Below are positions 22,740-35,345 of a stretch of 64,000 nt of DNA, one piece after another. Position 1 is the first letter of the stretch; each line of letters starts with the position of its first letter. Where the stretch lies: positions 1,302,001 through 1,366,000 of the forward strand of contig JAEVLN010000021.1 in the NCBI GenBank assembly GCA_018350325.1. Direction: 5' to 3'. Source of the stretch: Globodera rostochiensis (lineage: Eukaryota; Nematoda; Chromadorea; Rhabditida; Heteroderidae). Made by a program: the position numbers and the translations under genes. The notes under the pieces are model-generated. The model was not told the origin of the DNA and searched no databases. It saw nothing but the letters and a program-made list of their open reading frames with translations.

Positions 22740-23086
22740 AATTTTTATGTTTTAACATATTTTTTTCGTGGATTCCTTACCATGAGAGAAGCCCAAAAAT
22801 AGTATTTGTTTTGAAAAATTTTTGATTGGGGGTATTTTTTAGCACATATTTACTGACATATTATAAGCTTTTTCAGAGTTTTAGCACATATTTCGCCATT
22901 TTTCAATAAAGATAGATGAATTTTGAAGGTTTTTATGCATAAACTGACTAGATTTTGGCCATTTTGGGTATATATTTTAGCACATATTTTGGCATTTTTT
23001 TGGGATTTTTAGCACATATTTTGGCATTTTTTAGCACATAAAAACATAGATATTTTGGGTTTTTTAGCACATATAAATCTCAGCCC
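22740..23086. repeat. TIR-like element with TTTTAGCACATATTT repeats
   Basis: The right end ATATAAATCTCAGCCCTA is a typical inverted terminus of the window's hAT-like family. The probable left end (GAGCTGGAATTTTTATG near 22733) is diverged. The interior repeats TTTTAGCACATA about seven times. No clean target duplication was found. The rest of 22704-23545 contains no gene. Confidence 0.45.
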
Positions 23087-23545
23087 TACTGATTAGACAT
23101 ATTTCTTTTAATTTGTTTAAAAGGCTTAATAAAGTTTTGATTGAGCGCTGTTGCCGTGAAAATTTTCGAAAAGGAAGTGAATCTTGATAAAAACAATTCT
23201 TTAAAAATTTAGCATCATCGGCCTGCCCACAAAATTACGATAAATTATGTAAATATGCTAACCATGAGCTAGTTTTTTATAAAAACATTATTATGCAATT
23301 TCCAAACAAATTTTTAATACGCATTCAATTAATGAGGAGATGTCTGACTGAACTGAGACTACGTACATCCGTCGATTTTACCCCACGCTTCCCCGTCACG
23401 CCCCCCCCCCCATTTCCCCTCTCTTAAAGCCATCGATTCAGCCATAAAAAATTGCTCTCATTATTCGAAAATCCAAATAAATTCATATTTTTGTATTAAC
23501 TCGAGTTTTAATAATATATTGGTTTACAATTTTGGTTGATTGAGA

Positions 23546-26500
23546 ATGTTTGAAAAAACACTTAAAATTATTGGACCTTCAAACTTTCACTTTTCCATCA
23601 TTTTGACAATACTTTTTTGTGCCTCGGTTGTATATGCCGAATTGGGCGGTGCCGTCAAGCGGGTGAGTAAAAGTTTTGTTAGTACTTTTCGGTTATGCGC
23701 CCGCAGATTCAACTTTTTAACAAAAAAAAAGGGTAACAAAAGGGTGCTGGGATCATATATGAGGTTTTACGGTGCATATTACGAATCTGACAATATTTTT
23801 AAGATCTGACAACATCTAAGATTTTTTTATATAAGTTTTTTTCACCATATCACCTAAAACCGCTTTAAGCCTAAGCTACCCTGACTCGGGGCGCGTTAGG
23901 CTTAGGCCTAATAGATTTTCAAAATCTTAGATGTCGTCAAATCTTAAAAATATTGTCAGATTCGTGATCAGCACTCTAAAACCTCATATATGATTCCAGC
24001 GGCATTTTGTTGCCTTTTTTAAAAATTTGACCGCGGGCGCATAACCGAAAGTTACCATTTTTTTTGTGAAGTTTTAAGTGTTTACTTTACTTATCAAAGC
24101 CTTCAAAATCTGTGTTATGGCACTCTTTTGCTTAAATTTAAGGTGTTGCCACCGGCGCCCTACAAATTTGTGCTTTTTGACAGTTTGGTGGTGGAACAAA
24201 AAGAATTGCGTAATCTTCATTTGTCCCGCGAATGTTCCCGACAAAAATTATTTGCAAATTTTGGACAAAATGGTTGGTCTACGATTGATGCCGATCATGC
24301 GGCAATCGATGAGCAGCAACAATGGCATTTAAAGTTGTCGGTTTTGGACGATGAAAAATTGCTTGAGAAATGTCTGAATGGTTATTACACAGTGATGACT
24401 GACCATAATGGCGTCTTCCAGATGGACGTTTACAGAGCCTCACGGCTCAACATCCATTTAATTCCGCTGGACAAATGCGGGGCAATTTTTTTTGAATTGT
24501 TTAAATTATGCTTATGAATAGAGCTGGGATTTATACTTTATAAAAACCCCAAAAAAGTTTGTTCAATATCCTCAAAATAGGCACTAAGAGATCGAACTTG
24601 AGGACGAGATTTCGGTCGAGAATCTCGATAAATCTCGTATCCCGTAAAAATTTAAACGATCGAGATTCGTTCGAGATCACTGAAAATATTAAAAGAGTCT
24701 CGAAAAAATCTCGATAAAAATTGTTCGATCGAGATTTTGACCGAGAAGTAGACATTTCCGAGATTTCGATCGAGAATCTCGAATTTTAAAATTTCATTTT
24801 TTGGCGGGCAGAATTTCTAGCCGTGAAAAAAGTCCATTTTTAGGTGGTGCATTTTTACATTTTTTAAGGAATTTTCCAAAAAAAGCCCAAAATACTATTT
24901 TAGCTCCTAAAAAATAAAGAACTATGAAATAGTTCTTATAAAATCGCTTAACGCGATTTTCCTTCATTTCAGAGCAGGGGGCGTTCAGGAAAAAAATTGT
25001 TCAAATCCCAGTCCTACTTATTTAAATATAGGAAGTTTTAAAGTTAATTGTTTTCAGATGCCTCTAAAATCGGAGAAAGTTGAGGGCGCCGCGGTGCAAA
25101 CACTGATCACTTTCAATCACATGCTATTTTCGGTCGGCGTCTTGGGAACAGTCATTTACCACCAAAGTTGTTCGACCATGGCGACCATTTTGGGCGACAC
25201 TGATGAAGCGTCCAAATTTGTTTTGGACTCATTTGGACGGCTGAAAACGAACGGCCGGGGCCAATTGAGCACGGAAAGAGTGTACTTTTTGGCCGCTTAT
25301 TTGCGCCAAATCGGTGCGGAGATTACCAAATTTGACAGCAGAGAAGGGCGGCCGAAATTGTTTTGTCTCCAATCGATGGAACTTTTGAGGGTTTTCCCCC
25401 AACAATTGGACGATGTCAATTTGGAAACTATTCAAAATTCGCAGTTTTTTCACGGTGAATTTTTAGGAAATTTTGCACTATTATTGTGTTTTTTTTTTTG
25501 CGAAAGATTTTTCTAAAATATTTTTCGGAGGGGGGGGGGGGTAAGCGGTGCTGATTGGCTCCGCCGAGAAAATTGGCTGAGTCCCTGCAAAAAGTGCCAG
25601 CCATTTTGAAAGTCTATAACTTTTTTTAAACGCAAAAAACCAAACAAACAAAGATGTATTCTAAACTCTTAATGAGAAGAATCGTTTAAAAAAAAGTCAA
25701 GCGTTTCAATCCGTTTTAAAAAAAGTTTAATGTTCAGAAGCACCCAACATCGGGGTTTTTCATAGAACTTTTTCACGAATTTCTAATTGTTAGGTTTGGC
25801 TTAACAATAGCTTTTAAAATTCAAATATTGTCTTTTAAGTTTGATTTGGTTGAGTTTAAAAAAAGTTATTGAATTTCAAAATTGCTGGCACTATAGCATC
25901 GTAGGGAATTCCGGAATTTCCCGCTAATTTTGGAATTTCCATATCGTAACATATATATGTAAAGGAACAAAAGTTAAGGCATTTTTTACGAATTGTGGAA
26001 TCTCTGTTTGTTAATGACGGATAAACTGTCCAAATATAAATTGACAAGAAATGAAAACTTTGAGAAAATCGACTTGAGCAGACACATTCACTTCCTTTTC
26101 ATGGGTTGGAAGAATGTCTGTGAGGAATTGGGGAACTTGTGGCCTAAAAAAAGGCCGTCCGTTATGTTGGCGGAGGTGTTGGGGCGACGCATGTGCTGGC
26201 TGGACGACCTTTGGAAGTTTGGGGCGGTGCTGAAATATTTGATTTGGGCAATGGACGGCCATGGCCAAACGGGGGAAAACAACGGGGGCCAACAAAAGTT
26301 GGACAAAGAGGACAAACAGATGGCCATAAAAATCGGCAATTTCCTGACGGAAAGCCATCGAAGGCAAATGGCCAAAACTGCGCTGAAAACGGCTCAAATT
26401 CAAAAACATGTCGAACAGTTTTGTTTGTCCAAATACAACATTGACGAAGAAATTGTCAGGTGAACAAAAGGACTTTTTTGAAAATTTTGTGATAAATAAG

Positions 26501-28335
26501 GCGTCCAAAAATATGCACATGCATGTTTTTTTCCTGAACTTGGAACGGTCTGAATTAACAAAAATGCAATAAAAACGAAAAATATACCCCTAAAGATCGA
26601 CTTTATCAAAATTTTCAAAAAATACACCCCTAAAATTGACTTTTTCAAAATTTTCAAAAAATAAACCCCTAAAAATTGACTTATTAAAAATTTTCAAAAA
26701 ATACACCCCTAAAAATTGACTTTTTCGTGATTTGGGGAAATTTTATATTGAATTTGGAAAAATTAAATGTGCATATTTTGAAATTTTTGGTGCATATTTT
26801 ATGCGCATATTTCAAGATTTTATGTGCATATTTTTGGACGCCCTAGTGATAAATATAATTATATCAATAATTAATCTAAACAATGCTAATTAACATAAAA
26901 TAAACATTGCGCGTATTTTAAAATATAAAATCCATTTTTCTAAATTTATTAAGGGCCTGGGAAAAAGTTTGTGACTGGGTAAGTGTTGAACTATTCAAAC
27001 GTTGGTTGAACAATGAAGAAGAATTGAGTTTGGACAGTGAATCCAAATTGAAAAGCGAATTTAAGCGTTTGGTGGTCAATGAAAATGGAAATATTGCAGA
27101 AAAAAACATAAAATTGTTGGAAGAAATTGGCGCTGAGTTGTCAATTAGCACAAAAAATCAAATGAAAAATTTGTTGTGGAACAAAGTGCCAAAAATTGAG
27201 GGATTGAAGCAATTGTTTCAGGAGTTTTGTGTGTTAGCAAAATTTGCGTTTGACCAAAAGTTCAAATCGTGGCGCACATTTTGTGTTTTGATAGATTTTC
27301 GCGATCAGCTTCTGATCAGTCATGATTCTTACGGCACAAAAGGGCCTTCAAAGTACAGTAAAAATTTGGAGAATCTGATCGAAGAAGCGGAGAACGAAGG
27401 AAAGAAACGGATGAGCCCGGAGGACAAAGAGTTGCTGGACTTATTCGGGGCGTTGATGGCAAAAATGTTGGGAGAGCATGAGGAAGGGCGGGAGGTGGTG
27501 GCACGGAATTTGATCAGACTGATCAGAGTGAACGGATTCTGCTGGAAAAAATGGCCACAATTCCACGCTTGGGACAAACTGTGCTTTCAGTTGCTTAAAG
27601 AGAGCGTTATGGAATGGATGAATGCACAAAACGACCTGCAACGGGGTGACGAACCGCAAACGGATTCAACATCGACGACCATAAAAAAGGGTAATTTTAC
27701 AAATTTTGCAATTGGAAATGTTGATCATCAGAAACGAAAAGATCCAAATCATATACCAATCGACTCCTCTCCGTTTGAATCTGAAAAAAAATTTGCGCGA
27801 AAGCAACTATGAGAAAGTTATAGCCCCTCAAACTTGGCCAAATATCCATGGGGGGCCCTTTTGGTCAAAATTTGTAGCATTTAAAAAAAAATTATCTGAA
27901 GATATGTTATTTGATGCATGGATTACGAAATTGTAATTAAATTTGAAAAATTAATCTGGGCCTATGTTTTCGAAGAATAATTGTATATGTTCAGAGCAAA
28001 TTCCACTCGACCAAAGCACACGTTTGATGATGGATCATTTGCGTAGCTTACACCAACGCGTGAGAATGATTAAGGGATACGATATTTTGGGACCTTGGGA
28101 CAATAGGTCAATGAGCACAATTGGCATTCTGTTTGATGACCAACTGAAGGAACACGGGGGGGATCAGTGGTTAGTGAACGCAGTGCAAAGTGTTGGAGGA
28201 TTATCTGATCTGATAAACGACTTTTGCACATTCATGGCGGACTATGCGGCTGACACTGCCCAATGGAACAAATTTTGCGCTATTTTAAATGTGACACATG
28301 TCAACGACAATGTGTTAGTCAGAATATACGAGTAG
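23546..28335 (+). CDS. large secreted helical protein, novel family
   Basis: Six exons: 23546-23662, 24143-24514, 25058-25454, 25979-26459, 26954-27690, 27995-28335; about 814 residues. All phases agree, but exon 2 has no GT donor. Exon 1 encodes a signal peptide or anchor (FSIILTILFCASVVYAELG). The rest is mostly charged helices; exons 2 and 4 share the block IF(F/Y)ELxxLCL, suggesting internal duplication of a unit. Exon 4 carries WKNVCEELGNLWPKKRPS, exon 5 WRTFCVLIDFRDQLLIS, and exon 6 a Cys-containing helical C-terminus. I recognise no domain. Three introns contain mobile DNA: a foldback in intron 1 and TIR elements in introns 2 and 4. Exon 2 runs into an inserted element, so the gene may be damaged or use a non-canonical donor. 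Secretion and lack of homology by eye would fit an effector, but this is a guess. Confidence 0.6.
23678..24053. mobile_element. foldback element in intron 1 of the helical gene
   Basis: Long inverted arms: CTTTTCGGTTATGCGCCCGC at the left is matched by GCGGGCGCATAACCGAAAG at the right, and further in CCTCATATATGA, CAATATTTTTAAGA and ATCTAAGATTTT pair across the centre. The arms are about 140 bp. The loop contains GCCTAAGC and TTAGGCTTAGGCC, which are telomere-like units. Confidence 0.75.
24519..25016. mobile_element. hAT-like element abutting exon 2 of the helical gene
   Basis: The termini are TAGAGCTGGGATTTAT and the near-inverse AAATCCCAGTCCTA. The flanks are CTTATGAA (24511-24518) and CTTATTTA (25017-25024), six of eight positions alike. 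The interior is an AGATTTCGATCGAGAATCTCG-type inverted array. The left copy of the target overlaps the last codons of exon 2. Confidence 0.7.
26497..26845. mobile_element. hAT-like element in intron 4 of the helical gene
   Basis: The left end TAAGGCGTCCAAAAATATGC and the right end GCATATTTTTGGACGCCCTA are inverted repeats, flanked by the exact 8-bp duplication GTGATAAA (26489-26496 and 26846-26853). The interior has four copies of a 40-bp unit containing TACACCCCTAAAAATTGAC. Confidence 0.85.
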
Positions 28336-30589
28336 TTTTATTTTATTTACATATTCCACTGTTTTCATAAAATAAAAAATTAGTGTTATCAATAAACTCA
28401 CAATGTATAGAGTTAATTTAGAACCAAATTTACAGACAACGGCATCAGGCTTTCACTAGTGTTAAACATGATAATGTTTTTTGATTTAATAAAATTTAAA
28501 TTTTGCGTGTACTTGGATTTCCTAACATTGGTTTTGCCCCCTTTGAATTTCGGCATATTCGTAAGCCGAAAGTGAGTGGAGGCTAAATGCCAGTTGGTGA
28601 GAAGACATCAAGCCGTTTTTAGTTACCGAAGGCTGCAAGAATTTAAAATTGTGACACATTTTGTTAGAATTAAGGCAATACCTAAAACTTCGGTATTTCA
28701 ATCCCTAATTTTTCCGAAAATTTCAATTTTTTACCCGCAAAGACAATTGTCCAATAGGGAAAATTTTTTGTGCTATTTTTAAGAAAAATTCGCATCGGAA
28801 GTCCAAAAATTTTGGGATTTTTAATTTCGAATCATCTCGGTAAATTTCAAATTCCGATCCCGGTTTTTATTATTGGCCACCCATTGGCTCTCAGTCGATA
28901 ATATTGTCCCTGAATTTGGGATCGCATTGTGACAGCCAATCAAATCCCGATACTATGACAAATTTGTGTCGAGACTGGTCAATGCCAAGAATCAGAGATG
29001 TAACCGGATTAGACTTTTGGACATTTTTGGGTCTGGTATGCCGGATTTTGGAATTTTTGACAAAATCTTACAAGTTCGGGTACGTTTCGTTCCCAAACAT
29101 CACATAAACAAATGATGTCAGATAAATCCGGACCGTCAAATATCACCCAATTATTGCTAACAATATAATACAACAGCTTGTAAGTTTGCTAGAGGATCAC
29201 ACCTTTTACTTTTCAGAAAAAGAATATATTTAAAAGTTTTGGTTGTATTTTTAGTGTCTCTCTAAAATGTGTACAAAAAGACTCTCGAGAAACGAATTCA
29301 GCTCTATTGCATCCAAGGCCAGCATAGGCTAGGCCTAAGCTTAGGCTCACTTAAGTAATAAGCTATAATAATTGGAGATTGAATCTGAAACCAGAATTTC
29401 GCATTCGCTCACCCTACCGTAAACCCCCTTAAAAATGTCATTAACATCTTCAAATCCCCAGTTTTTGATTTTACCAATATTTTGAACTCCTTTTTTGTTC
29501 TACCCAATAGGGTTGGACAAAACTGGATATTATCCGAGTTTCCCGGATTTTTATTAATTTATTCCTTTCAGGCACTCTCACTAGTACAGCGTGCTTCGAT
29601 ATGTCCTTTTTTGGGGTACCCCAATTTTTACAATTTGAATGTGCCTTTTTTGATGTGAGGTACGCGTCCTTTTCCTCCTTTATTTGTGATTCAAGCAATT
29701 TTACTGATAATTTCCGTATTCCGTGTTCCGTATATACTATTTTGACGCGGAAACATCTCTGATATTGAGGCACAAAGGTCAGAAATCAGCAGAGGTCGCT
29801 TTTTGCATTCAAATTAAATGTGAAAAAAGTAGGAAATTCCTAAGATTTTCGGTCCCCCAACTAAAATGAGTAAGGTTTCGATGGGCCTAAAAAAGGGATA
29901 GAATCTTAAGAAAAATGTATTTTGCCAGAAAAAAAAATCTCCGGCGGCGCCTGTGGACTTTGTCGGAATTTTGCTTTTTGATCGATCTCTCCGTCTCTTC
30001 TCCCCCTCCCCCAAAAAATGTTTTTGGCTACGTCCTTGGGTCGACTATATTCGTATTCTCGTTCAGACCGTTCTCCGCTCAGCGGGATTCCAAAAATCGG
30101 GAATTTCCCGACCGGTCCCGGTCGGGATTCCGATACCGACCTACTTAACCCATGCTAATTCAGTCGATTACGTATCGTTTTGAATTTTTTTTTGACACGA
30201 AAACTTTTAAAAATAGAAAGAGAAACAGAAAAGCAAAAGAAAACAAAATAGGTAGACAGCGATAGACAAAGAAATCTTTCTTTTTGTGTAAAATAAAAAT
30301 AAAAATAGTGCAGACAACAAAAAACGTTTAAGAGTTAGAGTTGTTTTCCTCTGCGTAGGACCGCCGTTGTTTTTTTACTTACGGTATTCTTTTTTAGTAA
30401 ACAACAATTTCAACATAATAACATGTCATTTTCGACCTAATCAACACATGCGGCGCCTCGAGAAATTATTTTCTAACGACTTCATTAATGTTTTTATAAA
30501 ATTCGGGGTCCCCATTATCCAGGATTACCCATTTAAAACTTTTGTCATTTTTAGAAATTAAAATTTAGATTTTTCTATCAAAAATTAAC
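28336..30589. other. intergenic with repeat fragments
   Basis: 28866-29013 is a diverged copy of 48820-48955, including the first bases of the transposon that sits there (CAATGCCAAGAATCAGAGAT). Telomere-like GCCTAAGCTTAGG lies near 29330. 30060-30150 holds CCCGACCGGTCCCGGTCGGG-type inverted motifs. The open frames here overlap these repeats, and no gene is supported. Confidence 0.5.
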
Positions 30590-32548
30590 ATGTCAATTTC
30601 GACCGAATCAACAAATGCTAAGGACATAACAGCTGATCAAGGTAAAAAATCGATCTAATTAATATTTATTAAAATCCTTAATTAAAGTCCGGCCTCCAAA
30701 TGTGGCCAATTTGGACCCATCCGAAGAAAAGCGACTTTTGCTTGCCAGAATTGCCGAATTGGATCGCCAACAAACGACCAATTCGCCAACTTCAAGCGCC
30801 AGTGTCGATTTGGTTGCACGAAAGCGCAGAAGAATTGAAACGAGCGAATCGTTCGCCAAACAGCTTGAACAGATGGAGGAATGGAAAAGAGTTGCGAAAC
30901 TCGAGCTTGAAAATGTGATTTATTTTCTAACAAAATTCTAATTCGAACAAAAAACAGTCATTTTTCTTGCAATTTGTTCAGAAGACACTTCGCGCCGAAC
31001 TGGAACATCAGAAACTGCTGGAAAATCAACAGCCTCTGCAGACAAAGATGGAGCAGTATCAGAAACTACTGCAACAGACCATTGACGAGGCCGCAGAGAT
31101 GAAGCAACTGAACATAAAGTTGCAAAGTGACCAGAAGGCATTGCTGGAGAGACTTGCAGCGAGTGATCAAGTGGGTTTAAAGGGGTCGGCTAACGTCAAT
31201 GCTATGATTTTTGAGTAGATTTGAGGGAACGGGATTTTTTGGAAAACCCGGGAATCGGGGGAATAATAGTAAAAACCGGGGCCATTTATACAACTAAGCA
31301 ATTCACTGAACGTGAAGAGAAACTGGGGCAGTTTGTTGAGGGACAGAAGGAAACGTTGGACAAATAATTTAAGAGTTATTTCTAAGCCGAGTTGGATGGG
31401 ACCGGGATTTTTTGAAAAACTGAACTCTGACCCAAATTACAGTCCCAAAATGGAATATTTAGAATTTGTTAAATTGTTATGTAAATTAAATAATTAAAGG
31501 GAATCAATCAGCAGCAGAAAGAACTGAGTGCAAAGATGGAGCAGTATCAGAAAGAACAGCAACTGAACGTCGTCGACTTAAAGAACACAGTTGGCGTGTT
31601 AAATGACAAAATAAATGGAAAAGGTAATTTCAACAGAAAATTTTGTTCAGAATTCGGCATTTCCCTTTCTTTTAGGCATCAGTTTTTTGAGTTTTTAATA
31701 TAATAAATATAAATTTTTATTTTCTTAGGACTAATCCCACAACAAAATCGATGGAATGCCACTGCATGTCACAAGGACCTCACACTCTCAAAGCCCGAAC
31801 AATTGATTGTACAGTATAAAGGAAAAAAATTAGGTAAATTTTATTCTTTTAAAGTGATTTGATTGAAAAGTTTTACAACATTTTCGAATTAACTTTTCAG
31901 GACAGCGCTCTGTCCGCGCCGAACTGCCAATTCCCAAAGGAAAATTTGGCATTTTCTACTTTGAAGTGAAAATCATAGGGGCAGGAGAGTAAGTTAAATA
32001 AATAAATTTGTAAATTAAAAAAAATGCTTTTGTATATTTAGCAGTGTTCACATTGGACTCGGCACTAAGCTGATGCCGTTGGACGAAATCTTCGGAGCTC
32101 AGGAGGGCGTCTACGGATACGGCAGCTGGGGCGCTTTTTGGGGTCACGAGACCGAAGGCTGTTCTGACTGGAATGGCTGGCCGTGCTTCAAAGAAAAGCC
32201 CGAATTTGGTGCCGGTGACGTCATCGGATGCGGCGTCAATTTGGCAACACGCCAAATTATCTACACAAAGAATGGAAGGCGTTTGGGTGAGAATAAAAAA
32301 GAATAAACATTATAATAAAATTTTTAAAATGGTGGCAAAGTCCTAATAATTTTGGCTTATTTTGTGGGTGCATAACATATTTTTGCATTTAAATGTTTAT
32401 TCATTTATTTATTTTTGCAGAAACGAGCCGTTTGTTTGTCGATTTTGCCGACGATTTGTTTCCGTGCGTGACGTTGTCAGACTCTGGCGACAAAATTGAA
32501 GCGAATTTTGGCCCGAATTTCAAATTCAACATTGCCGACGGCATTTAG
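30590..32548 (+). CDS. SPRY-domain coiled-coil protein
   Basis: Nine exons with matching phases: 30590-30641, 30688-30914, 30982-31170, 31299-31364, 31500-31623, 31729-31833, 31901-31988, 32042-32286, 32421-32548; 407 residues, no signal peptide. After a short acidic N-terminus come about 190 residues of Gln/Glu/Lys-rich coiled coil ([20 protein letters not shown]), then a complete SPRY domain: [65 protein letters not shown]. It is paralogous to the minus-strand gene at 3604-8633 and shares its exon phases, but lacks that gene's ubiquitin-like exon. Exon 4 has no GT donor (AAA is followed by TAATTT), so it may be skipped; both neighbours are phase 0, so skipping keeps the frame. The role is presumably protein binding. 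Unlike SPRYSEC effectors it has no secretion signal. Confidence 0.85.
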
Positions 32549-33249
32549 AAATTGAAAAACGATGGGATTTATGGTTTTGTTGTTGAGGGGTTCCGTCATT
32601 TTATCATTTATTCTTCTTTATCGATCAAAACATTTATCAATACCATTTTGTGTTCGAATTTGTCAATTATTCCGAGAAAAACGATCTATTTTGAGATTGT
32701 CCTTTTTTCTTTGTCGATCAAACCATTTTCATTCGTTTTTTGTTTCTGAATTTGGCACTTTAGCGAAAAACAAATCAAACAAATTTTCAATTGACTTGAA
32801 TTTCAATCCACCAAAGAGAAAACCATTCGGAAGCTCGTAGAGTTGAAGCTATGGTGAAAAGTTTCTGAACTGAGCTTTGTCCAACGAAGCTTAAGCTTAA
32901 TAATAAGTTCAACTTATCTTGAGCTTTTGAATGGGTTTAAAATGTCTGAATTGATACCTACTGGCCTTTGAAGATTTTACTTTAAAGTTAAAATGGAATT
33001 GAAACGTGAACCTTTAGCTTTTTAAAAGTAAAAGTAACAATTGAAACAGGCCCTGCTATTTTCCCCTTACTGTCTAACTTTTCCTCTATCGGGCTTTGAT
33101 GTTTAAAAAGTCGCTTTTTCCTTAATTTTCAAAAATTTCAACCGACTCAAAAACCGCTTTAAATTCTGAATTTTTTAGAATAAAAATATTTCCTACAAAT
33201 TTTGACCAGAAGGGTCCCCCCCTCTGGTTTTTCAAATTTGAACCGGTTC

Positions 33250-33925
33250 AACCTGGGGAGTAGGGGTCACTCCCGTCCCGCCACTCCCGTCCCGGCCAGT
33301 CCCGTCCCGCCACTCCCGTCCCGGGCCACTCCCGTCCCGGGCCACTCCCGTCCCGGCCACTCCCGTCCCAAGTTCAAAAAGTTATTAGGAGAGCGTAGAA
33401 TCCGAATCTAACCTCCGTTTCGACTAATTCCGAACCCCGGACCCGAATTCGAACATTTTTTCAAAAATGCAAAATTTTCCAAAAACAAGTTTGGCCTAAA
33501 AATTATTCAAAAAGCATGAACTCGATCGTTCTTCCGTTTTCTTTGTAATTTTGGGCTTTTTTAATTGATGTTGCAATTTGCAACATGTTAATTTTGAAAA
33601 AATTTGTCGCATTTAACTTTTGGAAGTTGTACAAGCAGCCCTCATGTTAAAATTTTTGTTGTTTTGCTGGTTTTGTTTCTTGATTTTCATTTTTGAGGCT
33701 ATATCTATTTGGAAAAAAATAGTATAAACTGAAAATGTCACGGTAGACAAAGAAAAAAGCAAAAAAAAACTATTCAATGGGTTAGAAGCTTAAAAAGATG
33801 AAAAATTCTAAAATCTTTCGAAATGTAACGATCACATTTTGCAGTTCAAAAAAAATTGGTTGGGACGGGAGTGGCCGGGACGGGAGTGGCCCGGGACGGG
33901 AGTGGCGGGACGGAAGTGGCCCGCT
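33250..33925. mobile_element. inverted element with tandem ACTCCCGTCCCGG arms
   Basis: The left arm (about 33265-33370) holds seven to eight tandem copies of CACTCCCGTCCCGGC. The right arm (about 33858-33925) holds the inverse, GGGACGGGAGTGGCC. The 480 bp between them is AT-rich without a gene. The same motif recurs inverted at 51350-51400 and 51645-51690. No exact target duplication was identified. Confidence 0.65.
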
Positions 33926-34066
33926 TCGAACCTGGGATCTATGATACACATTTTCATTTTTAAGAGGTTTTGGATCAGTTTGAAGGCGGGTTAGCGATGC
34001 CGATAGGCTCCGCCGAGAACATTTTGTTGATGGGATTTGTTAAGAAAAATGGAAGAAGTCCTCCTC

Positions 34067-34366
34067 TCACCGATCAGAATGAATTGAGGGGGAAACCCTG
34101 GGGCAGAAAACATCGGGAGACAGCAATCGATTGATCAAAGACGGGGGAATAGCAACGAAATGTTGAAAACCGGTCTCTGAGAACCCGGCTAATGCGACTT
34201 TCTTGATCGACGTGTCAAACGTTTGGCAATGCCGGACGCGGGCTGTTGGCATTGGCAGTGAGTGCCACACTTGCGTTGGTCCTCCTTTGGCTGTCGGCGC
34301 AGTTGCGGCACAGGCGCCCACCTGGTGCGTAAGGACGGCATTTACCAAATAATATAATTTATACAT
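34067..34366 (-). CDS. hypothetical first exon or small protein
   Basis: A 99-codon frame starts at ATG 34366 and runs to the window's only clear donor-like site there (GATCG followed by GTGAGAG near 34070). Composition is more protein-like than its surroundings (AVLTHQVGACAATAPTAKGG), with a mildly hydrophobic N-terminus. I found no downstream exon, so this may be the remains of a gene cut by the element to its left. Confidence 0.25.
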   Translation of the reverse strand: MYKLYYLVNAVLTHQVGACAATAPTAKGGPTQVWHSLPMPTARVRHCQTFDTSIKKVALAGFSETGFQHFVAIPPSLINRLLSPDVFCPRVSPSIHSDR

Positions 34367-35079
34367 CGTTGAATGTTACAGATTCTTTGGTTTTCCGTGA
34401 ATTTGGCATTTTTACCTAGACTAATATTCAAGTCAAGGCTCGAAAAGATAAACATCGAGGGTACGGTCCGCGTCATCTATTGCTTTGTTTAGCATACCAT
34501 AAGCTTCTCGTCTCTGCGATGACTCACTTCATTCTTTTGCGATTTTAATTTCAAATTACGAAAATAGAATTTTTTATACTTGTAAATATATTTTGCCAAA
34601 ATAACATAAAACTTGAATAGTTTTAGCACATATTTTGTGCATATCAAATTTATATAAACTTTTTTTTACATTTATATTCAAAAATTAAAATTATCATCAT
34701 TAATCAAAACATCCCGTTGGAGAGCATTTTGGGTGGTTCTGGTTAATTAAAATAAATAAAAATAATCACTCGGTACAATATGTTGGCTCAATTTAAGTCA
34801 ATTTGTAATTGCTTTTCGTAACGGTGCATTTCTGCCATTAAACTTTTTTGGTGCTATATCAATTTAAGCTAATATCAATATTCAAAATTAAAAATGATTT
34901 ATCCACATTTCTGTTGTTTTTATTGGGTAAATATTTGGCATTCTACGGCCGTCAAAAATTGCAGCTTAAAAAACAAAACTCATTTTTCTTAATCAAAAGC
35001 ATAGGTATGTAGTTAATTTTGTTTTCAGTTAATTATTTAAAATAAATTGACCGTACTTGTTTTTGGGTGGGCATTGAGA

Positions 35080-35345
35080 AATGGAAAGAAAGAGACGCAG
35101 AGTTGTAACGTCGGAAGAGAAAAAAAGAAGCAAAGAAAAGGAGAAAGTGAAAAGAAAAAGAGAGAAAAAGGCGAGAGCGTTAGAGAAAAGCGCTGTGGCG
35201 TACGCGTCGCTGACGCGTACGCCACTCGCTGCTCATTTGCTGCGTACTCTGTCCATGTAGAGAAAGAAGAAAGAGTAAAGGAACAAGTTGCAAGAGAAAG
35301 AGAGAAAGGAGGGAGTGAAATTGAACAGAGAAAATAGAGAGACAG
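35080..35345 (+). repeat. purine-rich (GA)n-like tract
   Basis: Nearly 260 bp dominated by AGAAAGAGAAAAAGAGAGA, interrupted by GCGTACGCGTCGCTGACGCG. It gives long Lys/Glu/Arg frames on the plus strand and Ser/Leu/Phe frames on the minus strand that are composition artefacts. Confidence 0.7.
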
